From: Raineyella sp. W15-4
Lineage (GTDB): Bacteria > Actinomycetota > Actinomycetes > Propionibacteriales > Propionibacteriaceae
Length of the DNA: 64,000 nt
Assembly: GCF_033170155.1 (NCBI RefSeq)
Contig: NZ_CP137079.1
Coordinates: 3,162,001 to 3,226,000, forward strand
Direction: 5' to 3'
Part shown: piece after piece, positions 44,205 through 51,047 of the stretch
How the letters are laid out: every line of letters begins with the position of its first letter
How positions within the stretch are numbered: the first letter of the stretch is position 1
The notes under the pieces: model-generated
What the model was told of the DNA's origin: nothing
Databases searched by the model: none
Seen by the model: only the letters and a program-made list of their open reading frames with translations
Position numbers and translations under genes: made by a program

Positions 44205-45449
44205 ATGGGGTGGACCGACCACGCGATCTGGTGGCACGTGTACCCGTTGGGCTTCTGCGGCGCACCGATCCGCGAGCCCGATCCCACCCCGGCGCAGCGG
44301 CTGGGGAAGCTGGCGGGATGGCTGGACTATGCAGTGCAGTTGGGCACCTCAGGTCTGCTGCTGGGGCCGATCTTCGCGTCCCGTACGCACGGCTACGACA
44401 GCCTCGACCAGTTCCGGATCGATCCGCGCCTCGGCGGCGACGAGGATTTCGACGCGCTGATCGCCGGCTGCCGGGCGCGGGGGCTGCGGCTGGTCCTGGA
44501 CGGCGTGTTCAGCCACGTCAGCGCCGGCCACCCCGACCTGCAGCAGGTGCTGCGGGACGGGCCTGGCAGCGAGCGGGCCGCGCTGTTCGACATCGACTGG
44601 CAGGCGCCCGGCGGGCCTACCCCGCGGGTGTTCGAGGGGCATCCCGAACTGGCCCGGCTCAACCACACCACTCCGCAGACCGTCGACTACGTTGCCCGGG
44701 TGATGGAGCACTGGCTGGACCGGGGCATCGACGGTTGGCGTCTCGACGCCGCCTACTCCGTCGCCCCCGCCTTCTGGGCCGAGGTCCTCCCCCGGGTCCG
44801 TGCACGCCACCCCGAGGCCTGGTTCCTCGGCGAGGTCATCCACGGCGACTACGCCGGCTACGCGGCCGCCGCCGGCATCGACTCGGTCACCCAGTACGAA
44901 CTGTGGAAGGCAATCCGGTCCAGCCTGGCCGACCGCAACCTCTTCGAACTCGACTGGGCGCTGCGGCGGCACAACGGCTTCCTGGAGCACCTCACCCCGT
45001 ACACCTTCGTCGGCAACCACGACGTCACCCGGATCGCCAGCGCCGTCGGACCGGCGACGGCGGTGACCGCATTGGCGATCCTGATGACCGTCGGCGGCCT
45101 CCCCTCGATCTACGCCGGGGACGAACAGGCGTTCACCGGCGTCAAGGAGGACCGGCTCGGCGGCGACGACGCGATCCGACCGGCCTTCCCCGACACCCCG
45201 GACCAGCTGGCTCCCTGGGGGCGGCCCGTCCTGCGTGCCCACCAGGACCTCATCGGCCTGCGGCGTCGCCACGCCTGGCTCACCACTGCCAGCACCGAAC
45301 GGATCAGCCTCACCACCACCCGCTACGCCTACCGGACCCGGGCGAGGGACGGCGGGGCGTTCCTCGACGTCGTCATCGACCTCACCGCCACCCCGGTGGC
45401 AACGATCAGCGACCAGACCGGTCGCACCCTGTGGACGCAGCGAGGGTAG
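44205..45449 (+). CDS. Alpha-amylase-family (GH13) glycoside hydrolase
   Basis: 414 residues from ATG 44205, 5 bases after AGGAGG (GTG 44202 is alternative). The GH13 regions are present: I LDGVFSHVS, II GWRLDAAYS (nucleophile Asp about 183), III LGEVIHGDY (acid/base Glu about 211), IV FVGNHDVTR (Asp about 272). No signal peptide, so an intracellular oligosaccharide hydrolase or transglycosidase. It begins WTDHAIWWHVYPLGF and is shorter than most GH13 (about 450-600). Probably induced by the divergent TetR protein's ligand. Confidence 0.9.
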   Translation: MGWTDHAIWWHVYPLGFCGAPIREPDPTPAQRLGKLAGWLDYAVQLGTSGLLLGPIFASRTHGYDSLDQFRIDPRLGGDEDFDALIAGCRARGLRLVLDGVFSHVSAGHPDLQQVLRDGPGSERAALFDIDWQAPGGPTPRVFEGHPELARLNHTTPQTVDYVARVMEHWLDRGIDGWRLDAAYSVAPAFWAEVLPRVRARHPEAWFLGEVIHGDYAGYAAAAGIDSVTQYELWKAIRSSLADRNLFELDWALRRHNGFLEHLTPYTFVGNHDVTRIASAVGPATAVTALAILMTVGGLPSIYAGDEQAFTGVKEDRLGGDDAIRPAFPDTPDQLAPWGRPVLRAHQDLIGLRRRHAWLTTASTERISLTTTRYAYRTRARDGGAFLDVVIDLTATPVATISDQTGRTLWTQRG

Positions 45450-45578
45450 TGGCCGCTGAGACGGCGTCAACGGGCACAGCAGGGACGGCAACTCCATCCT
45501 CAGAGCGTGCTGCGGGCATCTCGGGATGAGTCAGCGACTCGACCGGCGTGGGCATCTTTGTTGAGTCAGCGCGAGGTC

Positions 45579-45607
45579 TTGGCCACCCAGAGCGTTACAT
45601 GTAACAT
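45579..45607 (+). promoter_or_regulatory. Promoter and palindromic operator of the toxin-antitoxin pair
   Basis: TTGGCC (45579) and TAACAT (45602-45607) are 17 bases apart, and TAACAT ends 6 bases before the antitoxin ATG, so the transcript is probably leaderless. The perfect 12-bp palindrome GTTACATGTAAC (45594-45605) overlaps the -10 box, as expected for autorepression by the antitoxin. Confidence 0.6.
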
Positions 45608-45613
45608 TGCGCC

Positions 45614-45820
45614 ATGTCCGTCAAGGATCGTGTGAGTGGGTACCGCCAGCGGATGCGGGCGCGTGGTTACCGCCCGGTGCAGGTCTGGGTGCCCGATGTC
45701 CGCACGCCCGAGTTCGCGGCCGAAGCTCGGCGCCAGGCTGCGCTGGTCGCGCAAGCTGACCGTCACGGTGATGACCAGGAGTTCATCGAGGCTGTCTCCG
45801 TGGGCTGGGATGAGGAGTGA
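45614..45820 (+). CDS. Antitoxin of MazEF-type module (DUF3018-like)
   Basis: 68 residues: MSVKDRVSGYRQRMRARGYR, then VQVWVPDVRTPEFAAEARRQ and an acidic tail QEFIEAVSVGWDEE. This is the antitoxin-MazE-like family that pairs with PemK/MazF toxins: a DNA-binding N-terminus and a toxin-wrapping C-terminus. Its stop overlaps the toxin start by 4 bp (GTGA). Confidence 0.88.
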   Translation: MSVKDRVSGYRQRMRARGYRPVQVWVPDVRTPEFAAEARRQAALVAQADRHGDDQEFIEAVSVGWDEE

Positions 45821-46143
45821 AACGCGGCGAACTGTGGACGGTGGCGGGTGGGGTGTATGCCTCAAAGCCCAGACCCGCGGTCATCGTCCAGGATGATCTG
45901 TTCGACGCCACCGCCTCGGTGACAGTAGTCCCGCTGACAACGGCGCTGACGGAGGCGCCATTGCTACGTATCCGGGTGACGGCTGGCGGGATCACCGGGC
46001 TGGCGGCCGACAGCGACATCATGATCGACAAGATCACGACCGTACGCCGCAGCAGTGTGCAGGCCCGAGTGGGGCGCCTGACCAGCGATCGACTCGTCGA
46101 GGTCGAGCGCGCGTTGATGACGTTCCTGGGGCTCGCCCGCTGA
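45817..46143 (+). CDS. mazF: MazF/PemK-family toxin (mRNA endonuclease)
   Basis: 108 residues from GTG 45817. KRGELWTVAGG, SKPRPAVIVQDDLFD and VVPLTT are the MazF SH3-like barrel motifs, with the Arg of the KPRPAV loop and the Thr of LTT at the active site; DIMIDKITTVRRSSV is the later conserved strand. It cuts RNA unless bound by the antitoxin encoded immediately upstream. The module is complete. Confidence 0.92.
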   Translation: MKRGELWTVAGGVYASKPRPAVIVQDDLFDATASVTVVPLTTALTEAPLLRIRVTAGGITGLAADSDIMIDKITTVRRSSVQARVGRLTSDRLVEVERALMTFLGLAR

Positions 46144-46163
46144 CCGCCGACCAAGAGCGCGAT

Positions 46164-46182
46164 CCATAGGGCAGACCTATGG
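46164..46182. repeat. Short inverted repeat after the toxin gene
   Basis: CCATAGG and CCTATGG flank five bases, 21 bp after the toxin stop. It may end the transcript. The rest of 46144-46413 shows no gene or other signal. Confidence 0.35.
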
Positions 46183-46413
46183 TCCCGCAGAGGAACATAC
46201 TCGGCCGCTCCACGACCGCCGACCCCGGACCGAGGAACAGGCTCGGCGCCGGCGTCTCGGTCAGTCACCCCGGACATCGCGTCGGCATCCCCGGCGATGT
46301 GGGGCCCGCAGACCCCTGGCCAACCGGTCATCGCCGGGCCAGACTGGCAGAGAGACCGATCTCCGAGACCCAGCTCCCAGACCGATGTCGTCGTCCGAGA
46401 GGCAGGCACCCCG

Positions 46414-46947
46414 ATGACTCCCGATCCCTCGCCCCAGTCCCCCGAAAGCTTCGAGCCGCACCTCAGCGACGCGCGTCCCGTCACCTTGGCGGTGATCCGC
46501 GAGACCGTCGGGATGGAAGAGCTGGCGACGTTCTACGACCGCGCCTACCGTACGGTCCTGGCGATCCTCCAGCGGCAGGGGCTGCAGCCCCTCGGCGCAC
46601 CGGTAGGGGTCTACTACGGCCAGCCCGGCGAGACGGTCGAAGTCGCCGCGGGCTTCCCGGTCGCCCGCGCCGTCATCCCGGAGGGCGATGTCCGGCCCGC
46701 CGAGCTGCCGGCCGGCCGGGTGGCCGAGATGATCCACCAGGGGTCGTACGACAATCTCGCCCGCAGCTACCAGCGGTTGGAGGACTGGATGCGCGCGGAG
46801 GGCCACGCCCCCGGCCCGCTCATGTGGGAGACCTACCTCACCGAGCCGACCCCCGAGGGCAACCCCGACGACATGCTCACCCAGCTGACCTGGCTGCTAG
46901 TCGAACCGGGCAGCACGCCCCCGACGACGTCGGAAGTCGATGTCTGA
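46414..46947 (+). CDS. GyrI-like effector-binding domain protein
   Basis: 177 residues from ATG 46414. The AraC/BmrR effector-binding fold shows in ELATFYDRAYRTVLAILQRQ, GAPVGVYYGQPGETVEVAAG, PVARAVIPEG and AGRVAEMIHQGSYDNLARSY. No DNA-binding domain is attached, so it is a stand-alone small-molecule binding protein. The extreme C-terminus and stop fall in a 23-bp tandem repeat. Confidence 0.8.
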   Translation: MTPDPSPQSPESFEPHLSDARPVTLAVIRETVGMEELATFYDRAYRTVLAILQRQGLQPLGAPVGVYYGQPGETVEVAAGFPVARAVIPEGDVRPAELPAGRVAEMIHQGSYDNLARSYQRLEDWMRAEGHAPGPLMWETYLTEPTPEGNPDDMLTQLTWLLVEPGSTPPTTSEVDV

Positions 46948-46983
46948 GGACTCGGCCCACCGATGTCTGAGGACTCGGCCCAC
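46938..46983. repeat. 23-bp perfect tandem repeat spanning a stop codon
   Basis: CGATGTCTGAGGACTCGGCC plus CAC occurs twice without a gap (46938-46960, 46961-46983). The first copy contains the TGA of the GyrI-like gene, so one copy can be lost or gained without changing the protein. Confidence 0.9.
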
Positions 46984-47048
46984 CTGCGCCCGCCGACCCG
47001 ACAGCTCTGTACGGTGGCCGTCGGGGTGCCGTGTGACACAGTGGACCC

Positions 47049-47246
47049 ATGACAACACCCGGAGCAGACCAGGGCGACAGCACGCCCCCGCTCGACCCCA
47101 AGGAGCAGATGCGTCTGGCCCTGGAGGCAAAGCGAGCGAGCACGCACGCCTCCCAGGGCGGGCAGGCCGCCCAGCACGGCTCATCGGGCGGCCCGCACGG
47201 CAAGGCAGGAAGCAAGCGCCAGTTCCGGCGCAAATCCGGCAGCTGA
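47049..47246 (+). CDS. DUF5302 small basic protein
   Basis: 65 residues: a Pro/Asp-rich N-terminus, DPKEQMRLALEAKRASTHAS, then GGPHGKAGSKRQFRRKSGS, the family hallmark at the C-terminus. DUF5302 proteins occur throughout actinobacteria; their role is unknown, and the basic end suggests RNA or ribosome contact (inference). Followed by a strong hairpin. Confidence 0.8.
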   Translation: MTTPGADQGDSTPPLDPKEQMRLALEAKRASTHASQGGQAAQHGSSGGPHGKAGSKRQFRRKSGS

Positions 47247-47259
47247 GCGCCGGACACGC

Positions 47260-47294
47260 CACATCGGCACCCGCCATGGGCGGGTGCCGATGTG
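47260..47294 (+). terminator. 16-bp stem, 3-base loop, after the DUF5302 gene
   Basis: CACATCGGCACCCGCC and its exact complement flank ATG, 13 bp after the stop. Strong intrinsic-type terminator. Confidence 0.7.
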
Positions 47295-47368
47295 TGAGAC
47301 TCCCCGGTACGACCTCGCCGTCACGACGACTCCGCTCGAGCGTCCGATTCCCCTGATTCAATGGGGAC

Positions 47369-47542
47369 ATGAGCGCTCATCGGAACCACAGGCTCTCCGG
47401 CTCACACTCCGGTTCGAAGTGGAGTATCGCCTCCCGGGACTCGGTCCTGTCCATCGCCGCAGCCCTGTCCGCAGTCTCGATCATGTCCTGGCGGGCCGTG
47501 GGCAACGTCGCCGCGTCCGCCGGCCGGCGCCGCCAGGCCTGA
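47369..47542 (+). CDS. Possible 57-residue membrane-associated small protein
   Basis: ATG 47369 opens a frame with SGSKWSIASRDSVLSIAAAL and a short hydrophobic stretch (LSIAAALSAVSIM) ending GRRRQA. GGGG lies 4-5 bases upstream. It lies between the DUF5302 terminator and the PF06541 gene, in the same direction. Size and weak ribosome site make it tentative. Confidence 0.4.
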   Translation: MSAHRNHRLSGSHSGSKWSIASRDSVLSIAAALSAVSIMSWRAVGNVAASAGRRRQA

Positions 47543-47585
47543 GAGCCGTCGGGCCCACGAGGAGACAGGGGAAGGAGAGGAGCGG

Positions 47586-48512
47586 ATGACTGCGCAGTGG
47601 TGGAGCTATCTGATCATCTCGTTCCTGGCGTACGGGTTCCTCGGCTGGGTCCTCGAGGGCATCGTCATGTTGGTCGAGAAGCACCGGCTGATCAACCGCG
47701 GGTTCCTCACCGGGCCACTGCTGCCGATCTACGGCTTCGGTGCGGTGGCGATCCTGCTGCTCACCGCATCCCTGCGGGCCAGTCCGCTGCTGGTGTTCCT
47801 GGTGGCGGTGGTCGCCGCGACGGTGATCGAGTTCATCGGCCACCTCGGGTTGGAGAAGCTGCTCGGCCTGGTGCTGTGGGACTACACCGGCCGGTTCGGC
47901 AACATCCAGGGGCGGGTCTGCTTCACCAACGCGCTCGCCTTCGGCGTTGCCGGCCTGTTCGTCGTCTACGTCGCCGATCCGTGGCTGGCCCGGGTGGTCG
48001 ACGCGATGGGCCTGTTGGTCTCGCTGTCGGCGGCCTCCGCCCTGGCCACCCTCGCGGTGGTCGATTTCGTCCACTCGGTGGTCGCCGTGGTCCGGGTGCG
48101 CCCCGAGGTCGAGTCTGCGGTGGAGAGCCTGGCCGCACTGCGCGGTCGGCTCGAGCAGCGTCTCGACGAACTGGCGGCCTCACTGGACGAGCAGGTGGCC
48201 GAGCGCCGCGAGCGCCTGGCGGAGGGCCGGGAACGGTTGGCCGAGGGGCGCGAACGCCTCCTCGAACGCGCCGACCGCACCCGCGACCGGCTGCAGGAGG
48301 CGCGGACCGCGCTGCCCACCCCCGCCGCGCTGCTGCGGCGCCAGCGGATGCTCCGCCGATCGCGGGGAACTCTGGGACGGCTGGATCACGCATTCCCGTC
48401 CGGGCGCCTGCACGGACAGAACCACCGAGGACCCTCGGAACAGCACCCGACGGACAACACCGAGCAGCGCCCCACGGGTCCGTCGGACGACCGCGACTGC
48501 GCCGGGCACTGA
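47586..48512 (+). CDS. Putative ABC-transporter type IV membrane protein (PF06541/CmpB-like)
   Basis: 308 residues, GGAGAGGAG before ATG 47586. The first 160 residues hold five hydrophobic segments with FLAYGFLGWVLEGIVMLVEK, NRGFLTGPLLPIYGFGAV and VLWDYTGRFGNIQGRVCF, which are the family hallmarks. A coiled-coil helix (about 180-250, ERRERLAEGRERLAEGRERL, a 7-residue tandem repeat) and a disordered tail follow. Transport function is only a family annotation. Confidence 0.8.
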   Translation: MTAQWWSYLIISFLAYGFLGWVLEGIVMLVEKHRLINRGFLTGPLLPIYGFGAVAILLLTASLRASPLLVFLVAVVAATVIEFIGHLGLEKLLGLVLWDYTGRFGNIQGRVCFTNALAFGVAGLFVVYVADPWLARVVDAMGLLVSLSAASALATLAVVDFVHSVVAVVRVRPEVESAVESLAALRGRLEQRLDELAASLDEQVAERRERLAEGRERLAEGRERLLERADRTRDRLQEARTALPTPAALLRRQRMLRRSRGTLGRLDHAFPSGRLHGQNHRGPSEQHPTDNTEQRPTGPSDDRDCAGH

Positions 48513-48573
48513 GCGGTCGGGTCGCCGAGGCGAGCCGGCCGACCGGGTGACGTCTTGCGCTTCGGCACCGCCA

Positions 48574-48879
48574 TCAGTGGCCTCCCTCCGGTGCGCGGCC
48601 CTTCGGGCCACGACCCTCAGGGCTCTTGGGCCGGTGGACCTGCCCATAGCGGCGGCGGAACTTCTCGACCCGCCCCGCGGTGTCGACGACCCGCTGTCGT
48701 CCGGTCATGAACGGATGCGAGGCGGACGACACGTCGACGTCGATGACCGGGTAGATATTGCCGTCGGCCCACTCGATCGCCACCTCAGAGGTGGCGGTGG
48801 ATCGGGTGAGGAAGGCGAAGTCCGCGCTCCGGTCGCGGAACACCACCGGATGGTAGTCGGGATGAATGCCCTTCTTCAT
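48574..48879 (-). CDS. rpmE2: Ribosomal protein bL31, type B (zinc-free)
   Basis: 101 residues starting [16 protein letters not shown], the type B L31 signature, without the CxxC of zinc-binding L31. [21 protein letters not shown] is intact. Last gene of the leftward rpmB-rpmG-rpsN-rpmE2 group. Type B L31 replaces the zinc form when zinc is scarce. Confidence 0.95.
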   Translation of the reverse strand: MKKGIHPDYHPVVFRDRSADFAFLTRSTATSEVAIEWADGNIYPVIDVDVSSASHPFMTGRQRVVDTAGRVEKFRRRYGQVHRPKSPEGRGPKGRAPEGGH

Positions 48880-48888
48880 GCCCCCTCC

Positions 48889-49194
48889 TCACCAGCTCGA
48901 CTTCGTGACGCCGGGCAACTGGCCGGCATGGGCCAGCTCCCGGAGCCGCACCCGGGAGACCCCGAACTTCCGCAGATGGCCGCGCGGCCGCCCGTCGAGG
49001 CGGTCGCGGTTACGCACCCTCGTCGGGCTGGCGTCGCGCGGCAAGGCCTGCAGCGCTACCCTCGCCGCGGCACGCTCCGCGTCGGAGCGGGAGGGATCGA
49101 CGGCGGTCGCCTTCAACTCGGCCCGCCTGGCGGCATAGCGGGCCACGACGCGGCGGCGCCGCTCGTTCGCGACGATCTTGGACTTCTTCGCCAT
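48889..49194 (-). CDS. rpsN: Ribosomal protein uS14, zinc-free paralogue
   Basis: 101 residues, [20 protein letters not shown] ... [20 protein letters not shown]. The CxxC-x(n)-CxxC of the 61-residue zinc S14 is absent. Starts 1 bp after the L33 stop region in a tight operon. Confidence 0.95.
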   Translation of the reverse strand: MAKKSKIVANERRRRVVARYAARRAELKATAVDPSRSDAERAAARVALQALPRDASPTRVRNRDRLDGRPRGHLRKFGVSRVRLRELAHAGQLPGVTKSSW

Positions 49195-49195
49195 C

Positions 49196-49366
49196 TCAGC
49201 GGGCCTCCTTGAACTCCACGTGCCGACGCGCGATCGGGTCGTACTTCTTCAGCACCAGCCGATCGGGGGTGTTGCGCCGCGACTTGCGCGTCACGTACGT
49301 GTAGCCGGTCCCGGCGGTCGACCGGAGCCGGATGATCGGGCGCAGGTCGCCGCTCTTCCCGGCCAT
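49196..49366 (-). CDS. rpmG: Ribosomal protein bL33, zinc-free paralogue
   Basis: 56 residues, [20 protein letters not shown] ... [18 protein letters not shown], no cysteine. Its ATG shares a base with the L28 stop (TGATG), so the two are translationally coupled. The frame extends further 5' but only across rpmB. Confidence 0.95.
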   Translation of the reverse strand: MAGKSGDLRPIIRLRSTAGTGYTYVTRKSRRNTPDRLVLKKYDPIARRHVEFKEAR

Positions 49367-49602
49367 CAGATCTTCTTCCCCCGAGCGATGAGGTCCCTGA
49401 CGACGGCGTCGATGCCCCGCCGGTCGATGAGCCGGATGGCCTGGGTCGACAGGGTGAGCCGGACCGTACGCCCCAGGCTCGGCACGTAGTAACGCTTGGA
49501 CTGGATGTTGGGGTCCCACCGGCGCCGGGTGCGCCGGTGGGAGTGCGAGACGTTGTTGCCGAAACCGGGTCGCTTGCCGGTCACTTGACATCTGGCTGAC
49601 AT
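49366..49602 (-). CDS. rpmB: Ribosomal protein bL28, zinc-free paralogue
   Basis: 78 residues, [20 protein letters not shown] ... one cysteine only, so no CxxC zinc site. First gene of the alternative ribosomal-protein operon, 17 bp from the Zur-like box. Confidence 0.95.
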   Translation of the reverse strand: MSARCQVTGKRPGFGNNVSHSHRRTRRRWDPNIQSKRYYVPSLGRTVRLTLSTQAIRLIDRRGIDAVVRDLIARGKKI

Positions 49603-49618
49603 GGGACGTCACTATAGA

Positions 49619-49639
49619 TATTGAAAATCATTATCGTCA
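49619..49639. promoter_or_regulatory. Zur-type operator in the divergent rpmB / CobW-like region
   Basis: TATTGAAAATCATTATCGTCA contains the TGAAAATCATT core of actinobacterial Zur boxes, in the 46-bp gap between the two divergent starts. A single site could repress both directions while zinc is plentiful. A TATAGA hexamer at 49613 precedes it on the rightward strand. Confidence 0.7.
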
Positions 49640-49648
49640 AGGAGTCTC

Positions 49649-50881
49649 ATGTCTTCCCTGTCGTCGCCTTCCCCGTCGTCCCGGCCCGCCTCCGGATCCC
49701 TGCGGCCCGTCGTCCCGGCCGCCCTCCCCGTCTCCGTCCCGGCTGGCAGCCGTGACCCCGAGGGGAGATGGCCGGTGGCACTCGTCGCGTCGTCCACGCC
49801 GACCGCGCGCGACACCCTGCTGTTCCGGCTGCTGACCGATGATCCGGCCGAGCTGACCGGTGATGATCGGCCGCTGGTGGTCGTCTCGTACGACATGCTC
49901 CGCGACGGCGACGGGCGTCGACTGGTGCGCAGCGTCGTGGAACGCACCGGGGCCACCCACCGGACCCCGCTCGGGATGGACCAGCTGTGCCTGCACTGCC
50001 TGGCCGACGACGACCTGGTCGGGCTGCTCGCCCTGCTCGAGGGCAGCGGTCGCTGGTCGGGCGCGGTGGTCGCGCTGCCGCTGACCGCCGATCCGCTGCC
50101 GCTCGCCCACCGGCTGGACCAGCAGATGACGGCCGGTCGGCGGCTCGCCCGCCTGGTGCTGGCGGGGACCGCCACCGCGCTGGACGGTCCCGGCTACGAG
50201 AGCGCGTTGCTGGACGACGCGCTGCTGACCGACCTGGATCTCGAGCTGTATGACGAGGACGGCCGTTCCCTGGGCGAGGCGCTGGCTTCCCAGGTCGGCT
50301 ACGCCGACCTCGTCCTGGTCGGGTCGGCGACGGGGATGACCGGCCGGGAAGCCGACCTGCTCGAACACACCCGCCCCCACGACACCCTCGCCGGGCCGCT
50401 CGACGACCTGGCACTGCGGGCCGAGATCTGGCGATGCCGTCACCAGGTGGCGGCGGCGCGGGCGAGGACGGACCTGCGCACCCCCCAACCGTGGGGTGGC
50501 CCGCACGACCACGGGGTATGGACGCTCGATCTGCGCTCCGACCGCCCGTTCCACCCCGACCGGCTGTTGGAGAACATCGAGGAGCTCGGCTGTGGACGCC
50601 TGCGGTCGTGGGGGCACTTCTGGGTGCCGACCCGGCCGGACCGGCTGGCGCTGTGGGACGGCGCCGGCGGTCAGGTCAGTGTCGGCGACCTGGGTGCCTG
50701 GGACACACTGCCCGACACCCGGCTGGTGATGGTCGGCGTCGGTGACGAGGCCGACCGGATCCGTGCTGCGTTCGGCCACACCCTGCTGACCCCGGCGGAG
50801 TGGGCCGCCGGGGTGGGCCGCTGGCAGGGTGTCGACGACGAGCTGGCGCCCTGGCTGGGGGCGTACGGTCCGCAGGGCTGA
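49649..50881 (+). CDS. CobW/COG0523-family protein, Mrf-like, with degenerate P-loop
   Basis: 410 residues from ATG 49649 (AAGGAG). The C-terminal CobW_C domain is clear (GVWTLDLRSDRPFHPDRLLE, RLRSWGHFWVPTRP). The N-terminal G domain is eroded: the Walker A place reads VALVASSTPTARDTLLF with no GxxGxGKT, and the metal motif CxCC reads CLHC. In mycobacteria the CobW-like Mrf is encoded beside the zinc-free ribosomal proteins and helps recruit a hibernation factor to them; the same neighbourhood is seen here, so this is the best guess. A zinc metallochaperone is less likely given the lost P-loop. Confidence 0.75.
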   Translation: MSSLSSPSPSSRPASGSLRPVVPAALPVSVPAGSRDPEGRWPVALVASSTPTARDTLLFRLLTDDPAELTGDDRPLVVVSYDMLRDGDGRRLVRSVVERTGATHRTPLGMDQLCLHCLADDDLVGLLALLEGSGRWSGAVVALPLTADPLPLAHRLDQQMTAGRRLARLVLAGTATALDGPGYESALLDDALLTDLDLELYDEDGRSLGEALASQVGYADLVLVGSATGMTGREADLLEHTRPHDTLAGPLDDLALRAEIWRCRHQVAAARARTDLRTPQPWGGPHDHGVWTLDLRSDRPFHPDRLLENIEELGCGRLRSWGHFWVPTRPDRLALWDGAGGQVSVGDLGAWDTLPDTRLVMVGVGDEADRIRAAFGHTLLTPAEWAAGVGRWQGVDDELAPWLGAYGPQG

Positions 50882-50926
50882 CCGTACGCAGAGATGACCG
50901 CTGACATCCAGGACCTCTGGTGGCCA

Positions 50927-50973
50927 CGCCCTGACACACCCTGGTGATCCCGCCCTGACACCCCTGGTGATCC
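50927..50973. repeat. Two imperfect tandem 23-24 bp repeats
   Basis: CGCCCTGACACACCCTGGTG and CGCCCTGACACCCCTGGTGA begin adjacent copies differing by one deleted base; a third, degenerate start (CAGCCCCGACAC) follows. They lie between the CobW-like stop and the clpB terminator. Confidence 0.7.
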
Positions 50974-50984
50974 AGCCCCGACAC

Positions 50985-51026
50985 GCGACGGGGCCCGAGG
51001 ACTCTGCTGTCCCCGGACCCCGTCGC
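50985..51026. terminator. clpB terminator hairpin
   Basis: GCGACGGGG pairs with CCCCGTCGC, then CCG/CGG and GGAC/GTCC with single mismatches, closing a 6-base loop. It lies 21 bp beyond the clpB stop and can also end the convergent CobW-like transcript. Confidence 0.7.
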
Positions 51027-51047
51027 AGGTGCGGGCTTCAGCCGCGG

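Noticed and set aside
50927-50973. Adjacent 23-24 bp repeats considered as a CRISPR remnant
   Set aside because: Copies are directly adjacent with no spacers and differ from each other; simple tandem duplication.
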